From Kutzneria buriramensis (GTDB lineage Bacteria; Actinomycetota; Actinomycetes; Mycobacteriales; Pseudonocardiaceae): 64,000 bases of DNA. Positions 21,836-30,003 of the stretch are shown here, in pieces. The stretch is taken from assembly GCF_003387475.1 (NCBI RefSeq), contig NZ_QUNO01000003.1:496001-560000 (forward strand), read 5' to 3'. Each line of letters starts with the position of its first letter. Within the stretch, counting starts at the first letter, position 1. A program made the position numbers and the translations under genes. A model generated the notes under the pieces. It worked only from the letters and a program-made list of their open reading frames with translations, did not search any database and was not told where the DNA came from.

Positions 21836-21980
21836 GCCGAGCCCCGCCCGGAACGGGCGGCAAAGGCTCAGCCGAGCCCCGCCCGGAACGGGCGGCAAAA
21901 GCTCAGCCGAGCCGCGACGCCGGAGGCGGCGCCACAAGCTCAGCCGAGCCCGCCCCGCCGGAGGCGGGGCCAAGAATGCT
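21836..21980. repeat. Four tandem hairpin repeats running into hisI
   Basis: Units begin GCCGAGCC at 21836, 21871, 21906 and 21943 (periods 35, 35, 37). Each holds a tight hairpin: CGCCCG-GAA-CGGGCG in units 1 and 2, CGCC-GGA-GGCG in unit 3, CCCCGCC-GGA-GGCGGGG in unit 4. Units 3 and 4 are translated as the HisI tail; unit 2 supplies the hisI stop codon. Confidence 0.85.
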
Positions 21981-22310
21981 GCCGGCGTCGAAGCAGGTGC
22001 GGTCGCCGGTGTGGCAGGCCCCGCCCTCCTGGTCCACCACCAGCAGCACGGTGTCGCCGTCGCAGTCCAGGCGCACCTCGTGCACCCGCTGGGTGTGCCC
22101 GGACGTCTCGCCCTTGATCCACTGCGCCTGCCGGCTGCGCGAGTAGTACGTCGCCTCGCGGGTGGTGAGCGTGCGGTGCAGGGCGGCGTCGTCCATCCAC
22201 GCCACCATCAGCACCTCGCCGGTGCCGCGCTGCTGCGCGACCGCGCACACCAGCCCGTCGGCGTTTCGCTTGAGCCGCTTGGCGATCTCGGGGTCGAGCG
22301 TGTCGGTCAC
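21903..22310 (-). CDS. hisI: Phosphoribosyl-AMP cyclohydrolase
   Basis: 135 aa; third step of histidine synthesis, zinc dependent. Ligand Cys and acidic residues are visible in [16 protein letters not shown] and [11 protein letters not shown]. No fused PR-ATP pyrophosphohydrolase domain. The GTG start overlaps the upstream membrane-protein stop by 4 nt (GTGA). Homology ends around DRTCFDAG; the remaining roughly 25 residues ([20 protein letters not shown] and on) are encoded by the hairpin repeats and are probably not functional. Confidence 0.94.
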   Translation of the reverse strand: MTDTLDPEIAKRLKRNADGLVCAVAQQRGTGEVLMVAWMDDAALHRTLTTREATYYSRSRQAQWIKGETSGHTQRVHEVRLDCDGDTVLLVVDQEGGACHTGDRTCFDAGSILGPASGGAGSAELVAPPPASRLG

Positions 22311-22690
22311 GTGGCGCTTCCCATGTGTCGGCGGGCGGGCAGGGTGATCTGCAGGACCAGCGAGTAGACGTGCACGGCGGCCAGCACCCCGGTCAGCACC
22401 GCCAGCCAGATCTCGCTGGCCAGCAAGGCGAACGCGGCATACAGCACCGCGACGAGGATCGTCCACAGTAGAGCGGGTACGCGCACCGGCCGGGCCCCGG
22501 CCAGCAGCCCGGCGCCGAGGCCGAGGCTGATCACCGCGACCGGCGCGGGCAGGATCACCGAGCCGAGGTCGCCGGCCTGGATGCCCAGCACCAGGAACGT
22601 CAACAGGAACAGCAGCCCACCGCCGGCCAATACGAGAGATGCGAGCTTGATCTCCAGCGGGGCCGAGGAACCCGGCAGCACCTGCTTCAC
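22307..22690 (-). CDS. Conserved membrane protein inside the hisF-hisI operon
   Basis: 127 aa with four hydrophobic segments ([78 protein letters not shown]). GTG start overlaps the hisF stop by 4 nt and its stop overlaps the hisI start by 4 nt, so expression is locked to both enzymes. I do not recognise a named family. Membrane topology and tight coupling recall the Trp-operon membrane protein, but there is no sequence evidence for a shared role. Confidence 0.82.
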   Translation of the reverse strand: MKQVLPGSSAPLEIKLASLVLAGGGLLFLLTFLVLGIQAGDLGSVILPAPVAVISLGLGAGLLAGARPVRVPALLWTILVAVLYAAFALLASEIWLAVLTGVLAAVHVYSLVLQITLPARRHMGSAT

Positions 22691-23460
22691 CGGATCACCG
22701 CCCCGGCGCCGCGCAGCTCGTCCTTGACCTCGCCGATGCTGAGCGTGCCGAAGTGGAACACGCTCGCCGCGAGCACCGCGTCCGCGCCGGCCGCGATGGC
22801 CGGCGGGAAGTGGTCGACCTGGCCGGCGCCGCCGCTGGCGATCAGCGGCACGGTCACCTGCGCCCGTACCAGCCGGATCAGCTCCAGGTCGAAGCCCGCC
22901 TTCGTGCCGTCGGCGTCCATCGAGTTGAGCAGGATCTCGCCGACGCCCAGCTCCTGGCCGCGCGCCGCCCACTCCACCGCGTCGATGCCCGTGCCGCGGC
23001 GTCCGCCGTGGGTCGTCACCTCGAAGCCCGACGGCGTCGGCTCGCCGCCCTCTGGCACGCGCCGCGCGTCCACCGACAGCACGATGCACTGCGCGCCGAA
23101 CCGCTGCGAGGCCTCCCGCAGCAGCTCCGGCCGGGCGATCGCGGCGGTGTTGATGCTGACCTTGTCCGCGCCCGCGCGGAGCAGCCGGTCCACGTCCTCG
23201 GGGGCGCGCACGCCGCCGCCGACCGTGAGCGGGATGAACACCTGCTCCGCCGTGCGGCGGACCACGTCGTAGGTGGTCTCGCGGTCCGAGGAGGACGCCG
23301 TCACGTCCAGGAATGTCAGCTCGTCGGCGCCGGCCGCGTCGTAGGCGGCCGCCAGCTCGACCGGGTCGCCCGCGTCCCGGAGGTCGGTGAAGTTGACGCC
23401 TTTGACGACACGGCCCCGGTCGACGTCGAGACACGGGATCACACGGACTGCGACGGGCAT
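22687..23460 (-). CDS. hisF: Imidazole glycerol phosphate synthase, cyclase subunit
   Basis: 257-aa TIM barrel using ammonia from HisH to make IGP and AICAR. Catalytic Asp residues in [17 protein letters not shown] and IVLSVDARR, and phosphate-binding GGGVR and ASGGAG loops, are present. Start is ATG. Its partner hisH lies 3.7 kb away on the same strand, separated by five genes including divergent ones, so the HisFH complex is built from two transcripts here. Confidence 0.97.
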   Translation of the reverse strand: MPVAVRVIPCLDVDRGRVVKGVNFTDLRDAGDPVELAAAYDAAGADELTFLDVTASSSDRETTYDVVRRTAEQVFIPLTVGGGVRAPEDVDRLLRAGADKVSINTAAIARPELLREASQRFGAQCIVLSVDARRVPEGGEPTPSGFEVTTHGGRRGTGIDAVEWAARGQELGVGEILLNSMDADGTKAGFDLELIRLVRAQVTVPLIASGGAGQVDHFPPAIAAGADAVLAASVFHFGTLSIGEVKDELRGAGAVIR

Positions 23461-23476
23461 ACCGCCAGCTTACGGG

Positions 23477-24214
23477 TCATGCCAGCAGGTGCCGCAGATA
23501 GCGGTCCGGTTCGGCGAGGAACTCCCGGGTCAGCCGCACCGGCAGCGCCGAGTCGAAGTCCACCCGCTCGATCGCGCCGTCCTCGCCCACCTCCAGGATC
23601 GCCGCGCCCGGCAGGGACAGCAGGATCGGCGAGTGCGTGGCCACGATCAGCTGGCAGTCCTGCTGCGCGAGATCCGCCATTCGCGCCACCAGCGCCAGGC
23701 AACCGCGCACTGACAGCGCCGCCTCCGGCTCGTCCAGGATGTACAGGCCATTAGGCCCGAAACGGTGCGTCACCAGATCCAAAAAGGACTCGCCGTGCGA
23801 GCGCTCATGCGGCGACCGGCCGCCGTAGTGCTGGATCGAGTCGTGCCCCAGCCGCTCGATCTCCGTCGCCACGTTGTAGTACGACTCCGCCCGCAGGAAG
23901 AACCCCGTGCGGGGCTTGCCGATCCCCCGGCTCAGCGTCAGGTAGTCCCCCAGCGACGACTCCGTCGCCCGCGTCGCGAACCGGAAGTCCTGGCTCCCGC
24001 CCTCCGGGTTGAACCCGGCGGCGACCGCGATCGCCTCCACCAGCGTCGACTTGCCGGCCCCGTTCTCGCCGATCAGGAAGGTGACGCCGGCCCGGAGGTC
24101 GAGCCCCTCCGACTCGGCCAGCCACCGCACCACCGGCAGCGTGAAGGGATACCGACCCGTCGACGGCTCGTCCAGCCGCACCCGCCGAATGAACGAACCA
24201 CCCACGGCTCCCAC
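23477..24214 (-). CDS. AAA/ABC-type ATPase of unknown function
   Basis: 245-aa soluble ATPase of the RecF/SMC-like AAA group: Walker A GENGAGKST (near residue 50), a Q-loop-like FRFATRATE segment, signature-like region HGESFLDLV, Walker B LYILDEPEAALS and switch His in VATHSPILLSLPG. Such short proteins are widespread in actinobacteria, with no assigned role. The GTG start is 1 bp after the Uma2 stop, so the two are probably co-transcribed; a second GTG three codons in is a possible start. Confidence 0.82.
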   Translation of the reverse strand: MGAVGGSFIRRVRLDEPSTGRYPFTLPVVRWLAESEGLDLRAGVTFLIGENGAGKSTLVEAIAVAAGFNPEGGSQDFRFATRATESSLGDYLTLSRGIGKPRTGFFLRAESYYNVATEIERLGHDSIQHYGGRSPHERSHGESFLDLVTHRFGPNGLYILDEPEAALSVRGCLALVARMADLAQQDCQLIVATHSPILLSLPGAAILEVGEDGAIERVDFDSALPVRLTREFLAEPDRYLRHLLA

Positions 24215-24215
24215 T

Positions 24216-24824
24216 CTATGGGGTCAACCTGACCAGGGCATCCAGGTCGAGCCGCACCGGGAACGGCACCGACGCGGTGAACACACCGGCGACACCGCCA
24301 TTGTCCTGATAGCCGAACTCACCGGCCAGATGGCAGTCGACCAGCGAGACGGGCTCGTCGACGTCGATGATCCAGTAATGCGGGATCCCCGCGTCGGCAT
24401 ACTCCCCGCGCTTGATGACGTTGTCCATCCGCACGGAGCCCCGCGACACGATCTCGACGATCACCAACACCTCGGAGGCACGCAACAGCGTGCCCTCGGC
24501 GTCGGATCGTTCGTAGGCCGCCGAGTCGACGATGATCAGGTCTGGCCTGCGCACATTGCCCGGCTCATCCGGCGCTGCCAGCTCAAGGTTGATGTCGATG
24601 TCCGGGATAGCGCCGAGGCCAGTGGGCAGCTGAGGCGCCAGCTGGATGATCAGCTGCGACGTCGTGACCATGTGCCGGGACTTCGGCGAAAGGCTCATCA
24701 CGAGCCAGCCCTCCTGAAGTTCCCAGCGGTGTTCGGTGTCTTCGGGCAGGCGCTCATACTCGGCAGTCGTCAGGGGATGATCGGAATTCGGCGGCAATTG
24801 CCAGCCCAGAGGCGACGCAGTCAC
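24216..24824 (-). CDS. Uma2/DUF820-family PD-(D/E)XK-like protein
   Basis: 202 aa. The order of motifs fits Uma2: N-terminal MTAEYERLP-like LTTAEYERLP, ELQEGWLVMS, RRPDLIIVD with the catalytic Asp, LVIVEIVSRGSVRMD with Glu, and KRGEYADAGIPHYWIID. It resembles restriction-like endonucleases, but its biological role in actinobacteria, where many paralogues exist, is not established. GTG start with GAGGAG five bases upstream. It forms a two-gene unit with the downstream ATPase. Confidence 0.85.
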   Translation of the reverse strand: MTASPLGWQLPPNSDHPLTTAEYERLPEDTEHRWELQEGWLVMSLSPKSRHMVTTSQLIIQLAPQLPTGLGAIPDIDINLELAAPDEPGNVRRPDLIIVDSAAYERSDAEGTLLRASEVLVIVEIVSRGSVRMDNVIKRGEYADAGIPHYWIIDVDEPVSLVDCHLAGEFGYQDNGGVAGVFTASVPFPVRLDLDALVRLTP

Positions 24825-25229
24825 AGCAACTCCTCACGTCTGTCCGAAGCCTGCCACACCATGATCGCCCACCCCCCGTCCGAGCCGGCGGTTCCCTCGC
24901 CCGGACACACTGAATACCGACTTCCGGGCCACCCTCGTCACCGAACGTGACACCGGCCGAGGTGGGCCGCCGTCGGCGGCCGGTCAGCTCTACCGGCCCC
25001 CGGCAGCACGGTCCGCCGAGACCTGCACCACACCCGGCGGGCCCGAATGCAGACTGGAAACACTCCAAATAAACCCGCCGCCGCACACATTTTCGAACTA
25101 GGTAGTTCCGGCCATACCTAGGGTTATTTCGGGATGGCCGTACCCGTAACGCGCCCAATACGCTACTCACGGTGAGACCGGCCACGGGTCCCGCCTACCC
25201 GAAAACTCCCCGTTCCCGCGGAGGCGCGC
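24825..25229. other. 405-bp divergent intergenic region
   Basis: No credible gene. It holds the Uma2 promoter (minus) and the DoxX-like promoter (plus). A hairpin GGCCGCC-GTC-GGCGGCC lies at 24966-24982, and the segment from about 25060 to 25160 is clearly richer in A/T than its surroundings, containing a perfect palindrome at 25095-25108. Confidence 0.5.
25095..25108. promoter_or_regulatory. Palindrome in AT-richer promoter segment
   Basis: GAACTA-GG-TAGTTC is a perfect dyad, followed at once by CATACCTAGGGTTATT. It lies about 120 bp upstream of the DoxX-like gene and is a candidate operator. Confidence 0.4.
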
Positions 25230-25727
25230 GTGTCCGAAGTCATGCACACGATCACAAGAGTCGAGAGCACAATACACTCCTGGCTGGGGCGAAACAGCGT
25301 GCGACTGCTCCGGATCAGCATGGGATCGATCATTCTCCTCTTCGGTTTCCTCAAGTACTTCCCGGGCGTCAGCCCGGCCGAGCACATGGTGGAGACGGTC
25401 AGCCGGATGCTGACCCTGGGCCTCATGCCGGACCGGCTGGTGATGGTCGGATTCGCCACCGTTGAATGCGTGATCGGACTGTCGGTGATCACCGGAGTGG
25501 GCCTCAGACTGGTGATATACCCGATGGCGCTATGGGCGGTCGGCATTCTGCTGCCACTGGTTCTGATGCCGGGCGAACTGTTCAGCGGCCCGGACCACAT
25601 GCCCAATCTCGAGGGTCAGTACGTGCTCAAGGACGTCATTCTGCTGACGGCGACAATGGTGATCGCGGACGCCGCGGTCCGGGCGGGACGCCCCCGCACG
25701 TACGGCGCGTCCGGCACGTGGCAGTGA
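25230..25727 (+). CDS. DoxX/YkgB-like small membrane protein
   Basis: 165 aa with four membrane helices (LLRISMGSIILLFGFLKYFP; LVMVGFATVECVIGLSVIT; LVIYPMALWAVGILLPLVL; VILLTATMVIADAAVRA). The FGFLKYFPGVSPAE and NLEGQYVLKDVILL blocks resemble the DoxX/DUF417 group, linked in some bacteria to redox or chlorine stress. GTG start is tentative. It ends right at the operator of the next gene. Function unproven. Confidence 0.75.
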   Translation: MSEVMHTITRVESTIHSWLGRNSVRLLRISMGSIILLFGFLKYFPGVSPAEHMVETVSRMLTLGLMPDRLVMVGFATVECVIGLSVITGVGLRLVIYPMALWAVGILLPLVLMPGELFSGPDHMPNLEGQYVLKDVILLTATMVIADAAVRAGRPRTYGASGTWQ

Positions 25728-25728
25728 C

Positions 25729-25774
25729 GTCAACCGAAGGTTGACAGCCGTACCAGGGTCAACCTAACGTTGAC
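25729..25774 (+). promoter_or_regulatory. Promoter with two inverted repeats ahead of HTH/Clp-N gene
   Basis: GTCAACC-GAA-GGTTGAC (25729-25745) and GTCAAC-CTAAC-GTTGAC (25758-25774) share half-sites 29 bp apart. The first carries -35 TTGACA (25741-25746) and the second -10 TAACGT (25765-25770), with an 18-bp spacer. The inferred transcript starts at the ATG (25778), so the mRNA is leaderless and a protein bound here would block polymerase. Confidence 0.7.
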
Positions 25775-25777
25775 GGC

Positions 25778-26497
25778 ATGACCACACCGATCCGACTCGA
25801 CGACATGATCAACCTGGTCGCCCATCTCCACCCGGACGGCGACCCGCTGGCCCGGCTGGCCGAGGCGGTGCAGCAGGCGGACCGCCTCGGCGAGCTGTCC
25901 GACCACCTGGTCGGACACTTCGTCGACCAGGCCCGGCGGGCCGGCGCCACCTGGACCGACATCGGCCGCAGCATGGGCGTCACCAAGCAGGCCGCGCAGA
26001 AGCGCTTCGTGCCCAAGGACGAGCCGATGGACTGGGGCCCGTTCAGCCGCTTCACCGACCGCGCCCGCCGGGTCGTGGCGCAGTCCCAGACCGAGGCCCA
26101 GACCGCCGGCCACGGCTACATCGGCACCGAGCACATCGCGCTGGCGCTGATGTCGCAGCCGGAGGGCCTGGCCGCGCAGGCCCTGGCCGCGCAGGGCGTC
26201 ACCGAGGAACAGGTCCGCGCCGCGGTGAAGGTCGCGGCGCCGGCCGGCGGTGAGGCAGTCACCGGGCACATCCCCTTCACGCCGCGAGCGCGCAAGGTGC
26301 TGGAGCTGTCCGTACGCGAAGCGCTGCGCCTGGAGCACAACTTCATCGGCACCGAGCACGTGCTGCTCGGCCTGCTGGCCGAGGGCGACGGCATCGGCGC
26401 CAAGGTGCTGACCGGTCTCGGCGTGCAGGCCGCCGAGGCCGAACGCTGGATCCTGGCGAAGTTCAGCGAGTTGCAGCGAGAGCGTCAGGGAGAGTGA
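25778..26497 (+). CDS. HTH plus double Clp-N domain protein
   Basis: 239 aa without an ATPase module. Residues about 30-75 form an HTH-like segment ([25 protein letters not shown]). The rest holds two Clp-N repeats: [33 protein letters not shown] and [33 protein letters not shown] (pieces cited to locate). This looks like the substrate- or adaptor-binding domain of ClpC placed on a DNA-binding protein. It overlaps convergent hisA by 35 bp. Autoregulation through the palindromes just upstream is likely. Role in proteostasis is inference. Confidence 0.85.
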   Translation: MTTPIRLDDMINLVAHLHPDGDPLARLAEAVQQADRLGELSDHLVGHFVDQARRAGATWTDIGRSMGVTKQAAQKRFVPKDEPMDWGPFSRFTDRARRVVAQSQTEAQTAGHGYIGTEHIALALMSQPEGLAAQALAAQGVTEEQVRAAVKVAAPAGGEAVTGHIPFTPRARKVLELSVREALRLEHNFIGTEHVLLGLLAEGDGIGAKVLTGLGVQAAEAERWILAKFSELQRERQGE

Positions 26498-27194
26498 AAG
26501 CGTTGGCGTAGAGGGCCTTGCCGACGATGGCACCCTCGACGCCGTCGGCGGCCAGCCCGGCCAGCGCGACCAGATCGTCCACACTGGACACTCCGCCGGA
26601 GGCGATCACCGGGGCGTCGGTGCGGTCGCAGACCGCCCGCAGCAGCTCCAGGTTGGGGCCGCGCAGCGTGCCGTCCTTGCTGACGTCGGTGACGACGTAG
26701 CGGGAGCAGCCGTCCCGGTCCAGCCGGTCCAGCACGTCCCACAGGTCGCCGCCGTCGCTGGTCCAGCCGCGGGCGGCCAGCCGGTGCCCCTGCTCGGTGA
26801 TCCGCACGTCCAGGCCCACCGCCACCTTGTCGCCGTGCTCGGCGATGGCCTTGGCGCACCACTGTGGGTTCTCCAGCGCGGCGGTGCCCAGGTTGACCCG
26901 GGTGCAGCCGGTGGACAGCGCGGCGGCCAGCGACTCGTCGTCGCGGATGCCGCCGGACAGCTCCACCTTCACGTCCAGCTTGCCGACGACGCCGGCGAGC
27001 AGCTCGCGGTTGGAACCACGGCCGAACGCGGCGTCGAGGTCGACGAGATGGATCCACTCGGCGCCGTCGTGCTGCCACGCGAGCGCGGCCTCCAGCGGGT
27101 CGCCGTACGAGGTCTCGGTGCCGGCCTCGCCCTGGACGAGGCGCACCGCCTTGCCGTCGGCGACATCAACGGCGGGGAGCAGGTAGAACGTCAC
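26463..27194 (-). CDS. priA: Phosphoribosyl isomerase, HisA/PriA type
   Basis: 243-aa TIM barrel. Catalytic Asp residues in [21 protein letters not shown] (start shown) and [15 protein letters not shown]. In actinobacteria this enzyme usually performs both the HisA and TrpF isomerisations; the Arg-rich RGSNRELL loop and the absence of trpF from the window fit that role. GTG start. It follows hisH with a 10-bp gap, and its last 35 bp overlap the end of the convergent Clp-N gene. Confidence 0.94.
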   Translation of the reverse strand: MTFYLLPAVDVADGKAVRLVQGEAGTETSYGDPLEAALAWQHDGAEWIHLVDLDAAFGRGSNRELLAGVVGKLDVKVELSGGIRDDESLAAALSTGCTRVNLGTAALENPQWCAKAIAEHGDKVAVGLDVRITEQGHRLAARGWTSDGGDLWDVLDRLDRDGCSRYVVTDVSKDGTLRGPNLELLRAVCDRTDAPVIASGGVSSVDDLVALAGLAADGVEGAIVGKALYANAFTLPDALAATR

Positions 27195-27204
27195 GAAGGG
27201 GACC

Positions 27205-27843
27205 CTATCGCGTGCTGGCGAGCCAGTTCTCCAGCAGGTGCGCGCCGGCGTCGCCGGACTTCTCCGGGTGGAACTGGGTGGCGCACAGCGCGCCGTTCTC
27301 CACCGCGGCGACGAAGTCCTCGCCGTGGTTCGCCCACGTCACCAGCGGCGCCTTGAGGGTGCTGTCCGGCACCAGCTCCCACTTGCGCACGCCGTAGGAG
27401 TGCACGAAGTAGAAGCGGGCGTCGGCGTCGAGGCCGTCGAACAGCACGGAGCCCTCGGCGGCCTGCACCGTGTTCCAGCCCATGTGCGGCAGCACGTCCG
27501 CGTGCAGGCGCTCCACGGTGCCCGGCCACTCGCCGCAGCCGGCGGACTCGATGCCGTGCTCGACGCCGCGCTCGAACAGGATCTGCATGCCGACGCAGAT
27601 GCCCAGCACGGGGCGGCCGCCGGCGAGCCGCTCGCCGATGATCCGCGCGCCGCGCACGGCGTTCAGACCCGTCATGCACGCCGCGTACGCGCCGACCCCG
27701 GGCACCACGAGGGCGTCGGCGGCCAGCGCCGCCCGATGATCGGCGGTCACCTCCACGTCGGCGCCGACGCGGCGCAGCGCGCGCTCGGCCGAGCGGAGGT
27801 TGCCTGATCCGTAATCCAGCACGACTACACGGGGCACGAGCAC
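27205..27843 (-). CDS. hisH: Imidazole glycerol phosphate synthase, glutaminase subunit
   Basis: 212-aa class-I amidotransferase supplying ammonia to HisF. The triad is visible: Cys in [13 protein letters not shown], His and Glu in TQFHPEKSG. The oxyanion PGVGAY loop is present. GTG start; a second in-frame GTG two codons later is possible. It heads the hisH-priA pair; the usual upstream partner hisB lies 9.6 kb away beyond the accessory island. Confidence 0.96.
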   Translation of the reverse strand: MLVPRVVVLDYGSGNLRSAERALRRVGADVEVTADHRAALAADALVVPGVGAYAACMTGLNAVRGARIIGERLAGGRPVLGICVGMQILFERGVEHGIESAGCGEWPGTVERLHADVLPHMGWNTVQAAEGSVLFDGLDADARFYFVHSYGVRKWELVPDSTLKAPLVTWANHGEDFVAAVENGALCATQFHPEKSGDAGAHLLENWLASTR

Positions 27844-27861
27844 AGCTTAGAGGGCCTCGCG

Positions 27862-27881
27862 ACCGTGATCTACATCACGGT
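27862..27881. promoter_or_regulatory. CRP/FNR-like operator between hisH and acyltransferase
   Basis: ACCGTGATCTACATCACGGT is a perfect 8-4-8 palindrome and fits GTGA-N6-TCAC. It lies 19-38 bp upstream of hisH and about 120 bp upstream of the acyltransferase. Candidate cAMP-receptor-type site. Confidence 0.55.
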
Positions 27882-28000
27882 ACGGAGCGTGTTGTTGCCG
27901 GCAGACGAACCAATCGGGCATCTCGTCCATCTAAAGAGGTAAGCCCGGTGTCGTACCGTAGCCGGCTGCTGCTGTCGTCGAGACCGCCGAAGGATCCCCA

Positions 28001-29152
28001 GTGACCCAGCTGGCCACCGCTAGCCGACCCGTGATCACCGAGCCGGCCGTCGCGGCCACGCCGAGCGCGCCACGGGGGGACCGCAGACTCCCGTCCCTGA
28101 CGGGCCTGCGCTGGGCGGCCGCGTTCGTGGTCTTCGGCCTGCACATCAGCGTGTCCGGCCTGTTCACGAACGACAGCCGGGCCGAGCACGTGGCGATGGT
28201 GCTGTTCGGCAACGGCGCCAGCGGCGTCTCGTTCTTCTTCATCCTGTCCGGCTTCGTGATGATGTGGGCGTTCCGGCCGGACGACCGGCCGCTGCGCTTC
28301 TGGCGCCGCCGCGTGGCCCGCATCTACCCGGTGCACGTGATCACCGCGCTGGCCGCGATCCTGCTCGCGCTGGCGCTGAAGTCCGAGGACCTGCCCAAGC
28401 CCGGCCCCGCGCTGACCAACCTGCTGCTGATCCACGCCTGGTGGCCGGACTACGCGCACAACCAGAGCATGGACAAGGTCAGCTGGTCGCTCGCCTGCGA
28501 GGCGTTCTTCTACCTGGTGTTCCCGTTCGTCGGCCCGCTCGCGCACCGGCTCAGCGCCCGCGCCGCGACGGTCATGGCCGGCGGCAGCGCCGTGATCGCG
28601 ATGGCCATCCCCATCGCCGCGCACGCCGAGAACGTGCACTGGCCGGTCCACATCCTGCCGATCGCCCGCGTCTTCGAGTTCACGCTGGGCATCGCCCTGG
28701 CGCGGCTGGTGGTGCTCGGCCGCTGGCGCGGTCCCGGCATGGAGGTCTCGCTCGCCGTCACGCTGATCGGCTACTTCACCGCGCCCGCGCTGCCGTACGA
28801 CTACGGCTACATCGTCCCCACGCTGATCGGCTTCGCGCTGCTGATCCCGGCCGCCGCGACAGCCGACCTGCGCGGCGCGGCGTCGGTGTGGCGCAGCCCG
28901 GTGATGATCCGCCTCGGCGAGCTGTCATTCTCGTTCTACATGGTGCACCTGCTGGTGATGCACGCCGTGCGGGCGCTGTTCCCCAAGCTCAAGCACATCG
29001 AGTCGATCCCGGGCTCGCTGACCGCCGCCGGCATCTTCACCCTGGCCCTCGGCGTCACCTGGCTGACGTACCGCTACGTCGAGGTGCCGGCCAACCGCCT
29101 GATCATGGGCCGCTCGACGCTGTTCCGCCGGCGGGTCGCCGTCACGTCGTGA
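28001..29152 (+). CDS. Membrane acyltransferase 3 family protein
   Basis: 383-aa integral membrane O-acyltransferase of the OafA/ExoZ type, which modifies surface glycans, lipids or secondary metabolites. The opening LPSLTGLRWAAAFVVFGLH carries the family catalytic His; FFILSGFVMMWAF and RRRVARIYPVH follow, with about ten helices. GTG start without a clear ribosome binding site. No neighbouring glycan genes indicate its acceptor. Its end overlaps the convergent unknown gene by 11 bp. Confidence 0.9.
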   Translation: MTQLATASRPVITEPAVAATPSAPRGDRRLPSLTGLRWAAAFVVFGLHISVSGLFTNDSRAEHVAMVLFGNGASGVSFFFILSGFVMMWAFRPDDRPLRFWRRRVARIYPVHVITALAAILLALALKSEDLPKPGPALTNLLLIHAWWPDYAHNQSMDKVSWSLACEAFFYLVFPFVGPLAHRLSARAATVMAGGSAVIAMAIPIAAHAENVHWPVHILPIARVFEFTLGIALARLVVLGRWRGPGMEVSLAVTLIGYFTAPALPYDYGYIVPTLIGFALLIPAAATADLRGAASVWRSPVMIRLGELSFSFYMVHLLVMHAVRALFPKLKHIESIPGSLTAAGIFTLALGVTWLTYRYVEVPANRLIMGRSTLFRRRVAVTS

Positions 29153-29822
29153 CGGGGCCCATGCCCTGAGCCACCGGCACGACCGGCAGCACGGTGTTCA
29201 GCGGGGCCTCCCGCACCGCCTTGCGGTTGGCGTCGGCCGGCAGCTTGGCCAGCCACGAGTCGGCGTGGCCGGCGTCGACCAGCGACGTCACCTGCGCCAC
29301 GTCGTCCCGTCCGGCGGCGGTGAACAGCGCCGCCAGGGCGGTCGGGCCGCCGGTCGGCCAGTCCTGCACCCGTTCGACCATCGCCCGGTCGGCGCCGTCC
29401 AGCGTCTCGCCGAACCGGCGCGCCACCACGTCGTGCCGGCTGCGCTGGTCGCGCTTGTCGCTGTGCAGCAGGAACATGCCGCGCAGCAGGATCCGGGCCA
29501 GGCCGCCCCGCGGGTTCGTCGCCTCCAGCAGCCCGAGCACGTCGCGGTGCGCACCCCAGGCCCAGCCGTAGAGCGCCTTCTCGTAGATCGGGTGCGCGGT
29601 GACGGCGTGGTCGTCCCACCGCACGGCCAGCGCCCGCTCGCCGATACGCAGGCAGGTGCGGGCCATCGCCACCGCACGCGGGAAACGCGCCGACGGCGCG
29701 GGCAGCACCACGGTGCCGGACGCCACCGGGACCAGCACCGCAGGCCCCTCGCCCTCCTCGTGCAGCCGCATTTGCAGCTTGGCGGTCGGCACGGGGGTCC
29801 AGATGAGCGTCCTGGCTGTCAC
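29142..29822 (-). CDS. Conserved hypothetical protein
   Basis: 226-aa soluble protein of unrecognised family. It has strong actinobacterial codon bias and no signal peptide or membrane helix. Notable segments are an N-terminal beta-rich part (LIWTPVPTAKLQMRLHEEGEGPAVLVPV), a Trp-rich patch (YEKALYGWAWGAHRD) and an Arg/Asp-rich helix (LLHSDKRDQRSRHDVVARRFG). The GTG start lies 5 nt downstream of TACTGT in a repeat-derived upstream region, suggesting a leaderless mRNA. No function assigned. Confidence 0.75.
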   Translation of the reverse strand: MTARTLIWTPVPTAKLQMRLHEEGEGPAVLVPVASGTVVLPAPSARFPRAVAMARTCLRIGERALAVRWDDHAVTAHPIYEKALYGWAWGAHRDVLGLLEATNPRGGLARILLRGMFLLHSDKRDQRSRHDVVARRFGETLDGADRAMVERVQDWPTGGPTALAALFTAAGRDDVAQVTSLVDAGHADSWLAKLPADANRKAVREAPLNTVLPVVPVAQGMGPVTT

Positions 29823-29838
29823 AGCGCACAGTATCTTC

Positions 29839-29910
29839 GCCGCGCGTGCCGCGCGGGGCTCGGCCCCTCGGATCCGCTCTGCTTTTGCCGCGCGTGCCGC
29901 GCGGGGCTCG
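29839..29910. repeat. Direct repeat, GCCGCGCGTGCCGCGCGGGG family
   Basis: A 24-bp sequence starting GCCGCGCGTGCCGCGCGG is present exactly at 29839-29862 and 29887-29910 (48-bp period). A third, one-base variant is at 42151, also upstream of a minus-strand gene. The unit is self-complementary (CGCGCG...CGCGCG). Confidence 0.75.
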
Positions 29911-29936
29911 TTCCCTCGGGCCCGCTGCCTTCGCTT

Positions 29937-30003
29937 GCTGGATTTCGATCGCCCGCATCGGGGTTCAGGTGGGTGCTTCGGCGGCGGGCGATCGAAATCC
30001 AGC
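29937..30003. repeat. Long inverted repeat, GGATTTCGATCG family, copy 2
   Basis: Perfect 20-bp arms (29937-29956 and 29984-30003; left arm GCTGGATTTCGATCGCCCGC) enclose 27 nt. The core matches the element at 21743-21810. Here the flanking genes diverge, so it is not simply a terminator. Confidence 0.85.

Noticed and set aside
21836-21980. CRISPR array
   Set aside because: Units are contiguous, with no unique spacers between them, and no cas genes are nearby.
24754-25185. 143-codon minus frame across the Uma2 5' end and spacer
   Set aside because: Overlaps Uma2 out of frame, has no recognised domain and runs through the AT-richer promoter segment.
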